A stretch of 64,000 nucleotides of DNA from Saccharomyces uvarum (Eukaryota; Ascomycota; Saccharomycetes; Saccharomycetales; Saccharomycetaceae): NCBI GenBank assembly GCA_947243795.1, contig OX365936.1, positions 310,001-374,000 on the forward strand, in the 5' to 3' direction. Made by a program: the position numbers and the translations under genes. Of the stretch, positions 30,801-40,880 are shown one piece after another. Under the pieces are notes generated by a model. It worked only from the letters and a program-made list of their open reading frames with translations, did not search any database and was not told the origin of the DNA. Position 1 is the first letter of the stretch, and each line of letters opens with the position of its first letter.

Positions 30801-32335
30801 TGCAAGGCACCACCAGTTAGCTGTGGTCCTAAGTTAACACCAAACGAAGTTTGTGGCATCATGCCAGTAATCTGAGGTTGTAAGGTGTTACCAGTAATGG
30901 CAGGCCGCATAGGGATGGGCGCTCCATCAGTTATTTGGGTGGTCAATCCTGGGACACCGGTATTCATTGACATGTTGAACGTAGTGGGTGCCATCATTCC
31001 AGTAGATTGAGGATTCAACATGGGGACACCACCACCACCAGTCATTTGAGATTGTAATGGAATGCCAAAACTAGTTTGGGGCATGAACCCTGTTGGTTGA
31101 GGTTGTAAATTCTGCACGCCTGCGGTGATGAATTCGTCAAATGGAGTCTTTGGAGCATCATTGGCCGCGAAATCTTGATTTGCAATACTTAAATTGATGG
31201 CGTCGATGAAACTTGAAACTTCGTTTTTCGTCTTGGAGTCTAGTTCATAAGGAATAGAATCACCTTGCAGAACATTGTTGATCAAGTGCATAGCCAATGC
31301 AAATTCAGGGAACAATAATTCACCTGCTCTTGATGTATCACAGAGAGTCCAAATTCTTGCCAATTGGGATGGTGGTAAACCGGATCTCATCAAAATTTTT
31401 CTACAGTTAGCGCCAGAAACAGTATTGGAACCGTTGGTGACAATTGATCTGAACAAAGTCTCGAACTTGGCCTGATCTTGTGCAGTGATAAAGGACAATC
31501 TCATAGTAGGGATCTTGATGTCGTTGTTTAAACCATTATTGGCAAATGAGTTAACAAACCCAGTTGCAGTGGGCTTTAATGGCTCTAAGGGAGTTTGATT
31601 TTGAGGCTGAACGTAAAACCCCGTTTGCTGTGGCTTCAAGGGTTGCAAAGGCTGGGTTCGCTGAGGTAAAGAGGGTGCTTGCTGAGGCTGAGATTGGAAG
31701 TAACCAGTACCCTGAGCTTGAAGAGGTTGCTGAGGCTGGTTAGAAGAAACCAAATTTGGTGTAGAAACATAGTAACCCGTTCCTTGAGATTGTAAGAGTT
31801 GGGCTGGATGAGCATTTGCCATATTGGCAGGTTGATAATAGCCTGTACCTTGAGGCTGCATAGATTGTAACTGAGGCTGTTGGGCCGTATGAGGTGGCGG
31901 CATGGAGCCTGTGGTGTTGATCATAGACACACCAGCACTCATATTCACATTAGGAGTGTATCCTGTGTGTTGTGGTTGCACTTGCTGTTGCTGCTGTTGA
32001 TGCTGTTGACCAAAATTGTTGTTGCCATACACATTGCCGTTATTACCGTTATTGTTATAACCAGTTTGCGCCTGCTGTGGCATATCAGCGAAGGAGTTAC
32101 CAAAGTTTTGCGGCAAGGCACCAAATCCAGTGGCCTGAGGTTGGTTAAACCCCATTTGCTGCTGTGGTTGAGGCTGGCCTTGGGCTTGATTTGTGGGCTG
32201 GCCTTGCTGCTGCTGTTGCGGGTAGAACCCAGTCGGTTGTTGTTGTTGTTGTTGTTGCTGCTGTTGCGGCTGTTGCGGCTGTTGCTGCTGTTGCTGCTGG
32301 TAGCCCATGCCCTGTTGCTGGTACGGGTTATACAT
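27812..32335 (-). CDS. PAN1: Endocytic scaffold Pan1 (EH-domain Arp2/3 activator)
   Basis: 1507 aa (1480 in S. cerevisiae). Pan1, with End3 and Sla1, builds the clathrin coat and activates Arp2/3. In order: a Gln-rich N-terminus with many PQ.TG(F/Y) repeats that are Prk1/Ark1 kinase targets; a first EH domain (about 270-365); a second QPTGF/QxTG array; a second EH domain (about 600-690, with EF-hand [14 protein letters not shown]); a coiled coil (about 820-930); a charged helix (about 1160-1200); an acidic Arp2/3-binding segment containing EDDGWSDDD; and a proline-rich tail ending PPPPPLPY. A QPxQ minisatellite interrupts the region between coil and charged helix. Confidence 0.96.
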   Translation of the reverse strand: MYNPYQQQGMGYQQQQQQQPQQPQQQQQQQQQQPTGFYPQQQQQGQPTNQAQGQPQPQQQMGFNQPQATGFGALPQNFGNSFADMPQQAQTGYNNNGNNGNVYGNNNFGQQHQQQQQQVQPQHTGYTPNVNMSAGVSMINTTGSMPPPHTAQQPQLQSMQPQGTGYYQPANMANAHPAQLLQSQGTGYYVSTPNLVSSNQPQQPLQAQGTGYFQSQPQQAPSLPQRTQPLQPLKPQQTGFYVQPQNQTPLEPLKPTATGFVNSFANNGLNNDIKIPTMRLSFITAQDQAKFETLFRSIVTNGSNTVSGANCRKILMRSGLPPSQLARIWTLCDTSRAGELLFPEFALAMHLINNVLQGDSIPYELDSKTKNEVSSFIDAINLSIANQDFAANDAPKTPFDEFITAGVQNLQPQPTGFMPQTSFGIPLQSQMTGGGGVPMLNPQSTGMMAPTTFNMSMNTGVPGLTTQITDGAPIPMRPAITGNTLQPQITGMMPQTSFGVNLGPQLTGGALQSQYTGGYGSVMPQQTNNASMPNLSFNQQGIQSQATGLQPQPTGFLPPSNFSATMPLTAQKTGFGNNEIYSQSNFGSNLIDNSSQEKISSEEKSLFYKIFETFDTQNRGLLDSPTAVEIFRKSGLNRADLELIWNLCDINNTGQLNKQEFALGMHLVYGKLSGKPIPSRLPASLIPSSTKLLDNLKNQLKTEPGTAKEKPSFGKIDALSYKNNDDDVLPNYRNRRKVYSSKSEEQSSSSLPDKVEKHTSTSLQSNDFSEDKLVEKQPVKPKYVGYSREMNLKSIAALEYEIKNIKSPKTSYDGHIPSDLTNRFDAIIAKLPNLFNEISTIDNEITNAKIQLYRKKNPSSIVGSGPNGEITENDRKKAKSRALLRARMSALTGKSTGSDDSISIEDDQQSTEINNIQQENGKNQEIIKDIRSSISDISASLKSTMTGSEMASNQDFERWEFGIGLEDSVRELLDDLKSNSNKSVGESSPFVPSPTPTPVDDRSSSPSYSQFKTAEERAAHLKEQAKKRMKEKLAKFDKNRRGATQRSRSTVNESSQEHPQQIASVSNSVQASETPFKEEENIESAQPAQPTQPIQPTQPTQPTQPAQFSQPSQFSQPAQFSQPAQTAQPAQPAHNVKQESDDDDEDEEERRLHEELKRLKLKKKTEKEKRLAALRKQIEDAQNESDEEEESSKSNSRGPSNIPQVSQVSSQEQQLGNGSSTGNAAASSAVNITTTGLSSTPKGHNPYFKDTSASSTSTFDAQAAEMQRRIQRGLDEDEDDGWSDDDRVSNTNEAAKANIGQASALPSNQTQSASIAPTPPTPTVAPILATPPIPQTASIPSAAPIPQVLSAPSTRPLEANDYNETGGPVPVAPPLPSAVQEPPIPLAPPLPSVNESQGLPTPLAPPLPNGVQKLNASAPALAGSILPPPPSLPAQQISSSEPTIDVNDRYGLEENTGAYGSDSDDDVLSIPESVGSDDEEKDVPPIPTASIPPIPASGIPPPPPLPY
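28930..29085 (-). repeat. 9-bp minisatellite in PAN1 (QPA/QPT/QFS repeats)
   Basis: About 17 tandem copies of a 9-bp unit, TTGAGCRGG or variants on the plus strand. They encode Gln-Pro-Ala, Gln-Pro-Thr and Gln-Phe-Ser tripeptides in the PAN1 frame, so length change preserves the frame. Confidence 0.85.
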
Positions 32336-33145
32336 TGCGTGGGTTTGCAGGTTAGCGGCTTGGTGTGACTGATGAATACTGCTTAGCTACAAACTTCTCG
32401 ACCAGCGTTTCATTATGATTCTCTTGATTTAACTTCCTAGTGCTTTTTTTCTTCCAATTTCAGCTTTTGCCCCTAACTGAAAAAAAAAACGTCCTCAACG
32501 TGCCATGTGATGAAGCACTTTAAAGCCAGTAAACGACGCATAAACCATGGTACAAGTAGCCATTCCATGGGTGCAAGAGATCAATTAATTGCTGAGGGAC
32601 CCAAGTGGGTTAGTGGTCCCAACAGCGACAGATTTTCCGTTCTCAAATTAGCAAGATCGGCTGATGAGATCCATCACTGTTGCTGTATCTCAGCTATCCG
32701 GCCCTTTCCCGACGTTACATACACCTCGAATGACAAATTTATAAGTCTATAAATCGTATGCGCTCGAGGAAGTCAACGGTTAACCACATTTGGGCAGTTA
32801 GTTTCTATAAGACTACAATCTATACCAAGAACAAAATTTCATTGATTTATAATCCGATATAGTGTAACGGCTATCACATCACGCTTTCACCGTGGAGACC
32901 GGGGTTCGACTCCCCGTATCGGAGTAATTTATTTATTTATTTTTCTTTTTCATTCTGAAGAATGCCTTCGTTTAAGGTTTTTTCTGTCTTCTGGTAGAAT
33001 ACAGTAATAACAATAGCTATAATATATTAGTGACAGTATATAATTGGCGATATAGCTTGGATTAAGTGCTTTTCTCGATTTTCTCTCTCTTTACTTTTTC
33101 CCTATTTACCTTATATTCACATTAAGTGTAATAAGAACAGATCAT
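32336..33145. other. PAN1-EGH1 intergenic region with tRNA
   Basis: About 810 bp. It contains the PAN1 promoter on the left, one tRNA gene in the middle and the EGH1 promoter on the right, which ends in a pyrimidine-rich leader (33070-33105). No Ty element is found near this tRNA. Confidence 0.6.
32853..32924 (+). tRNA. tE(UUC)I: tRNA-Glu (anticodon UUC)
   Basis: A 72-nt tRNA. The acceptor stem TCCGATA pairs with TATCGGA, and the discriminator is G. The anticodon stem TCACG/CGTGG encloses the loop CTTTCAC with anticodon TTC (32886-32888). The T arm contains GGTTCGACTCC, a full B box, and there is no intron. A run of five T residues at 32940-32944 fits a Pol III terminator. S. cerevisiae has tE(UUC)I at the same place. 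This tRNA is a known target of Elongator/Urm1 wobble modification. Confidence 0.98.
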
Positions 33146-35437
33146 ATGCCTGCCAAGATACATATTTCAGTCAACGGTGAGTTTTGCGATAAAGAAGGTA
33201 ACGTGATCCAATTACGAGGGGTGAATTTGGATCCGTCGATTAAGATTCCTGCCAAACCATTTTTATCGACCCATACTCCCATTGTGGACGACAAATTTTT
33301 CGAAGATGCTGATAAAGTCAGCTTCATCAATCATCCCTTAATCCTAGAAGATGTCGAAGAGCACATTATCAGATTGAAATCTTTAGGGTACAATACCATC
33401 CGTTTGCCCTTTACTTGGGAATCGCTCGAACATGCAGGTCCTGGACAGTACGATTATGACTATATGGATTATATCGTGGAGGTACTAACCAGAATTAACA
33501 GTGTCGAACAAGGAATGTACGTTTACTTGGATCCTCATCAGGACGTTTGGTCTAGGTTCAGCGGTGGATCTGGAGCGCCGCTATGGACCCTGTACTGTGC
33601 AGGTTTCCAACCTGCAAATTTCCAGGCCACTGACGCAGCAATATTACATAACTACTACATCGACCCAAAAACAGGCAGAGAAATCGGCAAAGACGAAGAG
33701 TCATACCCTAAAATGGTTTGGCCCACCAACTATTTCAAATTGGCGTGTCAAACAATGTTCACGTTATTCTTTGGTGGGAAGCAGTTTGCTCCCAAGTGCA
33801 TAATCAATGGAGAAAACATACAAGACTATATGCAGGGGAAGTTCAGTGATGCCATCATGACACTGTATGCGAGAATAAAAGATAAGGCTCCTGAATTATT
33901 TGATAACAACTGCATAATCGGATTAGAGTCTGTAAACGAACCCAACTGCGGTTACATGGGCGAAGCAAATCTTGATGTGGTTCCAAAGGAGAGAGACTTG
34001 AAGTTGGGAAGAACCCCTACGGCATTTCAAAGTTTCATGCTGGGTGAAGGAATTAAGTGCACCGTGGAACAATATAAGAGAACATTTTTTGGGTTCACTA
34101 AGGGAAAACCGTGCACTGTTAACCCTGGCGGCAAGAAGGCTTGGTTGAATGCACAGGAAAGAGATACGATAGATGCGAAATACAACTGGGAAAGAAATCC
34201 TGAATGGGAACCCGAAACATGCATTTGGAAACTGCATGGCGTTTGGGAAAATAATCAAACTAGGGGCCCCGTCTTACTCAAACCGAATTATTTTGGTCAG
34301 GTCAATGAAACGGTTTTCATAAATAACCATTTCGTTGAGTATTATACCGGAATATATAACAAGTTCAGGGCTGTCGATAAAGAATCATTCATTTTTTTGC
34401 AACCACCAGTAATGAAACTGCCACCTAATTTGCAAAACTCTAAACTCTTGGACGATAGGACAGTATGTGCATGCCATTTTTATGACGGGATGACACTAAT
34501 GTATAAGACATGGAATAAAAGAATCGGCATAGACACATATGGTCTGGTGAATAAAAAATACTCAAACCCTGCCTTTGCTGTGGTTCTTGGCGAAAATAAC
34601 ATAAGAAAATGTATCAGAAAACAATTAGCAGAGATGCAAAAAGACGCTAAATCCGCTCTTGGCGAAAAGGTGCCTGTGTTTTTCACTGAAATTGGTATAC
34701 CATTTGACATGGATGACAAGAAGGCATACACTACCAATGATTATTCTTCCCAAATTGGTGCTCTGGATGCTCTTGGGTTCGCGTTGGAAGGAAACAATCT
34801 TTCGTACACATTGTGGTGTTATTGCAGTATCAATTCACATGAATGGGGGGACAATTGGAACAATGAAGATTTCTCCATTTGGTCCCCGGACGACAAACTG
34901 CTGTACCGTGAAAATCGATCAAAGACACCAACACGGGCGCCATCTCCAACGTCCACAACGGATTCCGTATCCACTTCCAAATCAAAATCAAGTTCCTCCT
35001 CACAACCGCCAAGTTTTATACAACTTGAAAGTAAATTGGACTTGGATAGCCCATCATGCAGTCTAGAGACAGACTTGTCAGGGTACAGGGCCCTTGACGC
35101 AATCATGAGACCATTCCCGATAAAGATACACGGGACGTTTGAATTTGCTGAGTTTAATTTACATAACAGGACATACGTTTTGAAATTAGTCGGTAAAACG
35201 GGAACGACAACGGTACCTACACACATATTCTTACCACGTCATCATTTTGCACTTGAACATTTATCAATCCGTTCATCATCAGACCATTACACTTACAATG
35301 CAGACTACCAGGTTCTTGAATGGTTTCATGAACCTGGTCATCAGTACATTGAAATACGCTTAAAGTCCAAATATAGATGCAGTACCCCAGGAAGTGATGG
35401 TTCAAACGATTTGCCAGCAGAATGCGTTATTAGCTAA
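33146..35437 (+). CDS. EGH1: Ergosteryl-beta-glucosidase Egh1 (GH5)
   Basis: 763 aa (764 in S. cerevisiae YIR007W). A family-5 glycoside hydrolase, related to fungal EGCrP2, that splits steryl glucosides. The (beta/alpha)8 barrel occupies about residues 5-600. The acid/base Glu lies in the conserved NEP triad (E265, in ESVNEPNCG), and the nucleophile is E515 in FFTEIGIP. Other conserved pieces are LRGVNLDPS at the start, YNTIRLPFTWES, and YLDPHQDVWSRFSGG. A low-complexity Ser/Thr-rich insert (about 595-620) precedes a C-terminal beta domain. No signal peptide, consistent with a cytosolic enzyme. Confidence 0.94.
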   Translation: MPAKIHISVNGEFCDKEGNVIQLRGVNLDPSIKIPAKPFLSTHTPIVDDKFFEDADKVSFINHPLILEDVEEHIIRLKSLGYNTIRLPFTWESLEHAGPGQYDYDYMDYIVEVLTRINSVEQGMYVYLDPHQDVWSRFSGGSGAPLWTLYCAGFQPANFQATDAAILHNYYIDPKTGREIGKDEESYPKMVWPTNYFKLACQTMFTLFFGGKQFAPKCIINGENIQDYMQGKFSDAIMTLYARIKDKAPELFDNNCIIGLESVNEPNCGYMGEANLDVVPKERDLKLGRTPTAFQSFMLGEGIKCTVEQYKRTFFGFTKGKPCTVNPGGKKAWLNAQERDTIDAKYNWERNPEWEPETCIWKLHGVWENNQTRGPVLLKPNYFGQVNETVFINNHFVEYYTGIYNKFRAVDKESFIFLQPPVMKLPPNLQNSKLLDDRTVCACHFYDGMTLMYKTWNKRIGIDTYGLVNKKYSNPAFAVVLGENNIRKCIRKQLAEMQKDAKSALGEKVPVFFTEIGIPFDMDDKKAYTTNDYSSQIGALDALGFALEGNNLSYTLWCYCSINSHEWGDNWNNEDFSIWSPDDKLLYRENRSKTPTRAPSPTSTTDSVSTSKSKSSSSSQPPSFIQLESKLDLDSPSCSLETDLSGYRALDAIMRPFPIKIHGTFEFAEFNLHNRTYVLKLVGKTGTTTVPTHIFLPRHHFALEHLSIRSSSDHYTYNADYQVLEWFHEPGHQYIEIRLKSKYRCSTPGSDGSNDLPAECVIS

Positions 35438-35512
35438 TAGGAAGTAGAAAGAGCTATAGTATATGTATATATTTATAACCTCTTTTTTTATTGTTACAGA
35501 AAGATTTCGCTA

Positions 35513-36748
35513 TCAGAAATCTAAGGAAGTTGATTCATTATCTTCATCATCGTCACGTTCTCTTTTAACCGAACCCAGTTCACTTTTCAAAAGAGAATTC
35601 ACGTACGTGTGAAATTGATCGATAAAAGGTTGCAAAGAGGTTAGTGAAACATCGTTATTTTTTTCCATTTCAGTTTGTAAAGCAATCAACTTCGGCGCCT
35701 TTTCTGGAGTAAACGATTCATCGATGGGCACACAGACATTCCCTGTAGCGGGATGAATACAGAAGGGAGCCTTCAGTAAATGTATTGTTTGCTTTGTGAC
35801 TTCCACATCCAGTTTAGGGTATAACGTCATTAATACAAGATCTTCCTTACACTCACGTAACCTGGCTATATGAGAGTCTTGCTTGGGACCTTTGAAAAGA
35901 GATGCGGCCACCTGATCTATATCATTCCATTTTTCTTTGCTTGATCTCCCAGGGTTTTCCAACCAATACTTTCTTAATGATTCGATTAATTGTTTATCGT
36001 ATAATGCAGGCAATAAAGTTTGGATGGCATGCTGGTCATCTTGCCAAGGGTTTTGCTCTTCGAGCATGATGCTGACAAAGAAGGGTTTCAATTGGTCCAA
36101 CGAACGAGCCAGGTGAGGGTGGTAAGGTCTCTTCAAAGCTAGCCTCTTATCAGTATTTCTATCTCTGACGACGTTAACGTAATCCAAGACATTTCTCCTC
36201 TGTATATCCGTTAGAGCCCGAGCACGTTTGTCACTTACCCAACAATGGGCACCACGTCTGCCCGAAAAGATCCAAATAAAGTTCTTGTAACCGAAATCTT
36301 CCGTCAGAGCTGTGTTCATAATCTTCATTGCCAAAGATATAAACTTCCAGCACTTAAAGCAAACTTGGGCCCCGGAGCAGCATGTTCTGAAAGCGTCGTA
36401 ATCGTCCATATCAATATCGAACACCAACTCCTTCTCCAGGGGCTTCAATTCGCTTTTTAGAAGAGTATCACGTTCCCTTGGCGGTTTATTGTATATGGCA
36501 CCGATTTCGAATCTGTCTGGGTTGCCTTTTTCAATCTGCGCTTTGAACTCTTGCACAGAGTTGAAAGAGTTGTATCTCTTGTAGGCACCTGATCTGAAAG
36601 CCATGGCGAACTCCCTATTGATCATATCCCTAGAAGGTTTGGGCGAATGGTTCAACCAGTTGAAAATGTGCTTGAATGGGTAGAGCGACTTGTAGTAGTA
36701 CTCCATGTCCGAGGAACTTGGACCATTTGCCTTCACTGACTCGATCAT
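35513..36748 (-). CDS. PRI1: DNA primase small catalytic subunit Pri1
   Basis: 411 aa (409 in S. cerevisiae). It makes the RNA primers used by polymerase alpha-primase. The catalytic aspartates D111 and D113 lie in VFDIDMDDYD. SGRRGAHCWVSD is the conserved nucleotide-binding stretch. Cysteines CCSGAQVCFKCW follow the active site and belong to the structural zinc site. The C-terminal KREKD-like acidic tail is variable. It is convergent with EGH1 (75 bp apart) and divergent from MSL1. Confidence 0.97.
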   Translation of the reverse strand: MIESVKANGPSSSDMEYYYKSLYPFKHIFNWLNHSPKPSRDMINREFAMAFRSGAYKRYNSFNSVQEFKAQIEKGNPDRFEIGAIYNKPPRERDTLLKSELKPLEKELVFDIDMDDYDAFRTCCSGAQVCFKCWKFISLAMKIMNTALTEDFGYKNFIWIFSGRRGAHCWVSDKRARALTDIQRRNVLDYVNVVRDRNTDKRLALKRPYHPHLARSLDQLKPFFVSIMLEEQNPWQDDQHAIQTLLPALYDKQLIESLRKYWLENPGRSSKEKWNDIDQVAASLFKGPKQDSHIARLRECKEDLVLMTLYPKLDVEVTKQTIHLLKAPFCIHPATGNVCVPIDESFTPEKAPKLIALQTEMEKNNDVSLTSLQPFIDQFHTYVNSLLKSELGSVKRERDDDEDNESTSLDF

Positions 36749-36980
36749 CGCGGTACTATAGCAGTTTCTCGGTGCCTATAGCTGATTTTATGCGTTACTC
36801 TAACACGCTTTTGTCTTTTGATTCACGTATTTTATATTAGTTTTTCATTTTCTTTTGGCGTTGTGAAACTTTTTCAACCTGGAAAAAACTCAATAGGTAC
36901 AAGAGGCAAAAGACACTGCACACAGACCACGAGAGCCACTATTTTGAGGACTGAGAATCGTTTGCAAGTAGGACATAACA

Positions 36981-37316
36981 ATGGCTGAACCAGCTAGAAA
37001 AAAGCAGAAGACTGATCGCGATCCTCACCGCATTGCGACTGAACCTGTAGTGGAGCCCAAGAACACGTTATATGTGAGCCAGCTGAATGAAAAGGTCAAC
37101 ACGCAACGGCTGCGAGTGAACCTATTTCTGCTGTTTTCCACGTTTGGAGAGGTGTTGAAAGTAAGCATAAACTTCAAGAAACAGCGAGGCCAGGCCTTTG
37201 TCACCATGAGGACCATCGACCAGGCCAGTTTGGCTCAAATTTCATTGAACAACGAGTTGTTCTTTGGTAAATCTTTGAAAGTGGAATTCAGTAAGAGTGA
37301 AACAAAGACGCTATGA
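36981..37316 (+). CDS. MSL1: U2 snRNP protein Msl1 (U2B'')
   Basis: 111 aa, the same length as in S. cerevisiae. It binds stem-loop IV of U2 snRNA together with Lea1. One RRM covers about residues 27-105, with RNP2 LYVSQL and RNP1 RGQAFVTM. The basic N-terminus ([10 protein letters not shown]) is typical. The 230-bp divergent promoter is shared with PRI1. Confidence 0.96.
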   Translation: MAEPARKKQKTDRDPHRIATEPVVEPKNTLYVSQLNEKVNTQRLRVNLFLLFSTFGEVLKVSINFKKQRGQAFVTMRTIDQASLAQISLNNELFFGKSLKVEFSKSETKTL

Positions 37317-37868
37317 ACGGCATGCTAGCCTACCATGCTCATGGCAGCACTCGTATTGCGAAAAGAACCCTCTCCCTACGAGTCTGGACCTGGCAAGACC
37401 TTTCGAAATGAATGTGCACGCAATCGGAGGACTTAGTATCAAAAGAGTTGTTGGCGCTGGTTAGCTAGCACCGTAGGATGCCCCATTTGGATGCCAATGA
37501 GGGATCGATGAGGGATCTGCAGCAATAAGAGCTCACGAGACGCCCGATTGCAGGAGAAGCCCGAAAGTGACTCATGCAATCCACAGGGCGATTCAACCAT
37601 TCAAAAGTACTGGTGGCATCTTTCAGGAGCATCGATTGGCCGTAGAGTACAGCATAATATAGCATAATTGTAGTATAGTGTAGCGTTTATATACACCTCG
37701 TTCGAAAAGATATTTGTTACAGGCAAAAAAAAAAATTCAAATAATAAACAAACCAAAATAAACATCAAGAAACCGCCTATTGATAGAAGTATACAGTACC
37801 AGACAGACTCGCGCTATCGGACCACTCCTGCTGCACACACTCACGATCGCTCAGCATCTAGATAAAGG
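37317..37868. other. MSL1-DSN1 intergenic region
   Basis: About 550 bp, no gene. It contains short tandem-like GTAGxATAA motifs near 37650-37690 (CATAATATAGCATAATTGTAGTATAG) and an A10 run near 37726. It serves as the DSN1 promoter. Confidence 0.4.
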
Positions 37869-39548
37869 ATGAGTCTGGAACCCACGCAGACGATTTCTGG
37901 CACGTCGCCGATGCTGAACCAAAGAACGCACAAACACGTTTACCCATTGCGGATGGAAACTATCCCGATCTCAGAACCAGATTCCAAGGCCCAAATGCAA
38001 AGCAACGGGCCCTCTGAAGAGGACGAAGAAGAGGGCCAGTATTTCGAAGGCAAACAATCTGTGTCGAATCTGAGTCCCGATTTGAAATTCAAAAGACACA
38101 AGAATAAACATATTCAGGGGTTTCCTACTCTAGGTGAAAGACTGGACAACCTGCAAGATATCAAGAAGGCCAAAAGGGTGGAGAATTTCAATTCTTCCGC
38201 ACCATTGGGTGAAGAAAACCATGCGAATGCGAATGCGAATGTTAACGCAAGCGCGATGCCCGCTCCATATATGCCTTATTATTATTACTATCACCCCATG
38301 AATGCCCCCGCGCCTGGAATGATGGCATATCCTGGGTCGCCAATGCATTCTATGATGCCCAATTCTTCACTACAGCCCTTTTATTCACAACCCAGTGCCG
38401 CCGGCGGTCCCGATATGACTACTCCCCAGAACTTATCTTCATCGCAACAATTGCTGCCTGCACCACAGTTGTTTCCCTATGGATCATTCCATCAACAACA
38501 ACAGCCACAATACATTCAACGGACAAGAGAAAGAAAAAAATCAATCGGCACCCAAAGAGGTAGAAGATTATCGATGTTGGCCTCTCAAGGTAATGGCGGA
38601 AGCACTATTATATCTCCACATAAGGACGTTCCTGAAGAAGACTTCTACACCGTGGTCGGGAATGCGTCCTTCTTTGGTAAAAATTTACAAATACGACAGC
38701 TTTTCAACTGGTGTTTAATCAGATCGCTTCATAAACTGGAAGCGAAGGCCAAAGGCCCAGAAGAGGAAGCAGAACTGGAGCGTCTGACCAAAAAACCCAA
38801 GCTCGAATCAGCTAAGGATGAAACAAGTTACGTGGATCCCAAACGTATGGCCATGGTCATACTAAAAGAGTTTGTCGATGACTTGAAAAAAGATCACATT
38901 GCCATAGATTGGGAAGACGAAGAAAAAGATAAAGATGAGGAAAAAGCATTGGATGATACTGAAAACTACGACGACACTGAACTACGACAGCTGTTTCAGG
39001 AAAACGACGACGACGACGACGACGACGATTTGGACTATTCGGAAATACAAAGTTCCAGGCGTAAACTCAATGAAAGGAGAAAAGCACTGCTGAATGAACC
39101 AAGGAAACTACTGCCTAATGGCAAGAACGTGGAAAATACCAAAAACTTGAGTCTATTGGTGGGAAAGGTACACGCCATAAAGAACGAAGTCAAAGAATGG
39201 GCAACTACACTAGACACCTCGCGACCGGATCTTGAATGGCAAGAACTAACGTCACTATCATCACAACCGCATGAATATGCTTCGGATAAGGAGGACTCAC
39301 AGCTCACGTTTACAGATATTGAGGCAAAGTTAGCCACGAAAGTCGATGAGTTAAGGTACCAGTCACACATATTGAACTCACATTCATTAGCCTTGAACGA
39401 AATAACGAACTCCAAGCTGAACAAATTGAACGTGGAAACTATGAGAAAGATCTCTAACGAAACGGACGATGACCATTCACAGGCTATTAACTCTCAACAA
39501 TTACTGAAAGGGTTAAGTCTATCATTCGGTAGAAAACTGGATATATAA
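37869..39548 (+). CDS. DSN1: Kinetochore MIND-complex subunit Dsn1
   Basis: 559 aa (576 in S. cerevisiae). It joins Mtw1, Nnf1 and Nsl1 to link the inner centromere to Ndc80 and Spc105. The N-terminal half is disordered, with an ANANANVNA stretch shorter than in S. cerevisiae and a Tyr/Met/Pro-rich patch (PYMPYYYYYHP). The Aurora B (Ipl1) region RERKKSIGTQRGRRLSML at about 220-237 has the phosphorylatable serines that control Mif2/CENP-C binding. The C-terminal half is helical. It includes DEDDDDDDDDL-type Asp runs and FYTVVGNASFFGKNLQIRQL. Confidence 0.95.
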   Translation: MSLEPTQTISGTSPMLNQRTHKHVYPLRMETIPISEPDSKAQMQSNGPSEEDEEEGQYFEGKQSVSNLSPDLKFKRHKNKHIQGFPTLGERLDNLQDIKKAKRVENFNSSAPLGEENHANANANVNASAMPAPYMPYYYYYHPMNAPAPGMMAYPGSPMHSMMPNSSLQPFYSQPSAAGGPDMTTPQNLSSSQQLLPAPQLFPYGSFHQQQQPQYIQRTRERKKSIGTQRGRRLSMLASQGNGGSTIISPHKDVPEEDFYTVVGNASFFGKNLQIRQLFNWCLIRSLHKLEAKAKGPEEEAELERLTKKPKLESAKDETSYVDPKRMAMVILKEFVDDLKKDHIAIDWEDEEKDKDEEKALDDTENYDDTELRQLFQENDDDDDDDDLDYSEIQSSRRKLNERRKALLNEPRKLLPNGKNVENTKNLSLLVGKVHAIKNEVKEWATTLDTSRPDLEWQELTSLSSQPHEYASDKEDSQLTFTDIEAKLATKVDELRYQSHILNSHSLALNEITNSKLNKLNVETMRKISNETDDDHSQAINSQQLLKGLSLSFGRKLDI

Positions 39549-39687
39549 GAAAATAAAAGAAAAAAAGGGAAAGAGAAAAAATTGGATATTTTTTGCATAT
39601 GTAACATTACACACTCAAACACAATATATACACATTTATATATACACATATTAATATATTTGTAAAAGCAAAAAAATCAATGTATTC

Positions 39688-40638
39688 TTAGTTGAAGGGT
39701 GAATCATTAGTGTTACCACTGTTATTATTTTCATTTGTCATGGTATCGTGGTGGTAAATGATCGTCTCTTGAAATGGTGATGATGATGATGATGGTGATG
39801 CAGGAGAAGCCCCCATGTCTAACGACTTGAACAGTTGAAGGGGGCGTTCCAATAATCCGTTGGACTGTTCATTATAGATTTGTAGCCTTGTCATGTGAGT
39901 TTTCCACACAGAGCTGTTATCTGCCAAGAGGATTAGCCTGTCCCGGGCAACGTGTTCAATGAGCGTGCACCATACGTGGGATAACTGTTCGATGCATTTA
40001 TCGTAGTAGTAGTTGTTACTGGCTAATTCAAACCTTGGTAGTTTAATGACTAATTCTGTGCAGATGTCCAAAAATTTCAACGACGCATGTAAGTTTTCCA
40101 ACCGTGGTGGGATGTTATCTAGTATAAAATCCACTAAACAGTTCAAAAACTCCAAGATTTGAGGCTTCATTCTCACAAATGCGTAGTCGTCCAACTTATT
40201 ACTCTCGTAGGACCTATTGTAAGGTATGCTTTGGTAAACGGCTTCGGATTTCTGTTTCAACACGTCAAGACACTTTTGTATACTGAAATCCAGCCCGCTA
40301 ATCCTCGTGTGTACACTCTGCTGTATTTCCGGATGCTTTGTCATCAGGTCCACCAGCAACTGCTGTAATTGGTCTTTGCTCATTATTTCCATGCCTCGTT
40401 GCAAGGGCAGGGGCTGACCTCTTATCAGTGAGCTCGGATGGGGCCTCCTCTTGGAAATGCCTCCGAATTTCATCATACTCTTATTCCGAGAGGGTTCTTC
40501 TTGTTGCTCCTCGTTGTTATACCGTCTTTTCTGTTTCCCTACAGAATTTGCCACCACCATGTCGGCTGCACTCTGCGAGCCTGCTATTTCCTGAGGCATC
40601 TTACCAGTGGGCTTAAACCCCCATGCAAATCCCATCAT
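39688..40638 (-). CDS. STS1: Proteasome nuclear-tethering factor Sts1
   Basis: 316 aa (319 in S. cerevisiae), orthologue of S. pombe Cut8. It moves proteasomes into the nucleus by binding importin alpha and Rpn11 and is itself short-lived. The N-terminus contains the bipartite-type nuclear signal (KQKRRY ... SKRRP). The C-terminal six-helix bundle contains the strongly conserved [20 protein letters not shown] and [19 protein letters not shown]. The tail is Ser/Asn-rich. On the coding strand the promoter contains GGCAAA (complement of 40670-40675), half of an Rpn4-type PACE site, which is only suggestive. Confidence 0.96.
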   Translation of the reverse strand: MMGFAWGFKPTGKMPQEIAGSQSAADMVVANSVGKQKRRYNNEEQQEEPSRNKSMMKFGGISKRRPHPSSLIRGQPLPLQRGMEIMSKDQLQQLLVDLMTKHPEIQQSVHTRISGLDFSIQKCLDVLKQKSEAVYQSIPYNRSYESNKLDDYAFVRMKPQILEFLNCLVDFILDNIPPRLENLHASLKFLDICTELVIKLPRFELASNNYYYDKCIEQLSHVWCTLIEHVARDRLILLADNSSVWKTHMTRLQIYNEQSNGLLERPLQLFKSLDMGASPASPSSSSSPFQETIIYHHDTMTNENNNSGNTNDSPFN

Positions 40639-40880
40639 AATGCTATACTGTCTTGTGTTTGCTGCTCTCTTTGCCGGTACCTTCGAACCTTACAAGTGAG
40701 AAATATGTACTAAAGGTGTTTTTAAGTAGAAATTTCCCGCTCGCCGCACCATCACCCGCCCGCCGTTTCTTTTTCTGGCAAATTTTTCACTATGAATATC
40801 TAGAAAAACCCATTCGATGGCTCCAGATGGGGTCTTCTGAGGGGACCAAAAGAGCACCGTATAGCGACGTATAGACCACG

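Noticed and set aside
31880-32368. 162-codon leucine-rich frame opposite PAN1
   Set aside because: Antisense of the PAN1 polyglutamine tract; CAG/CAA read on the other strand gives Leu.
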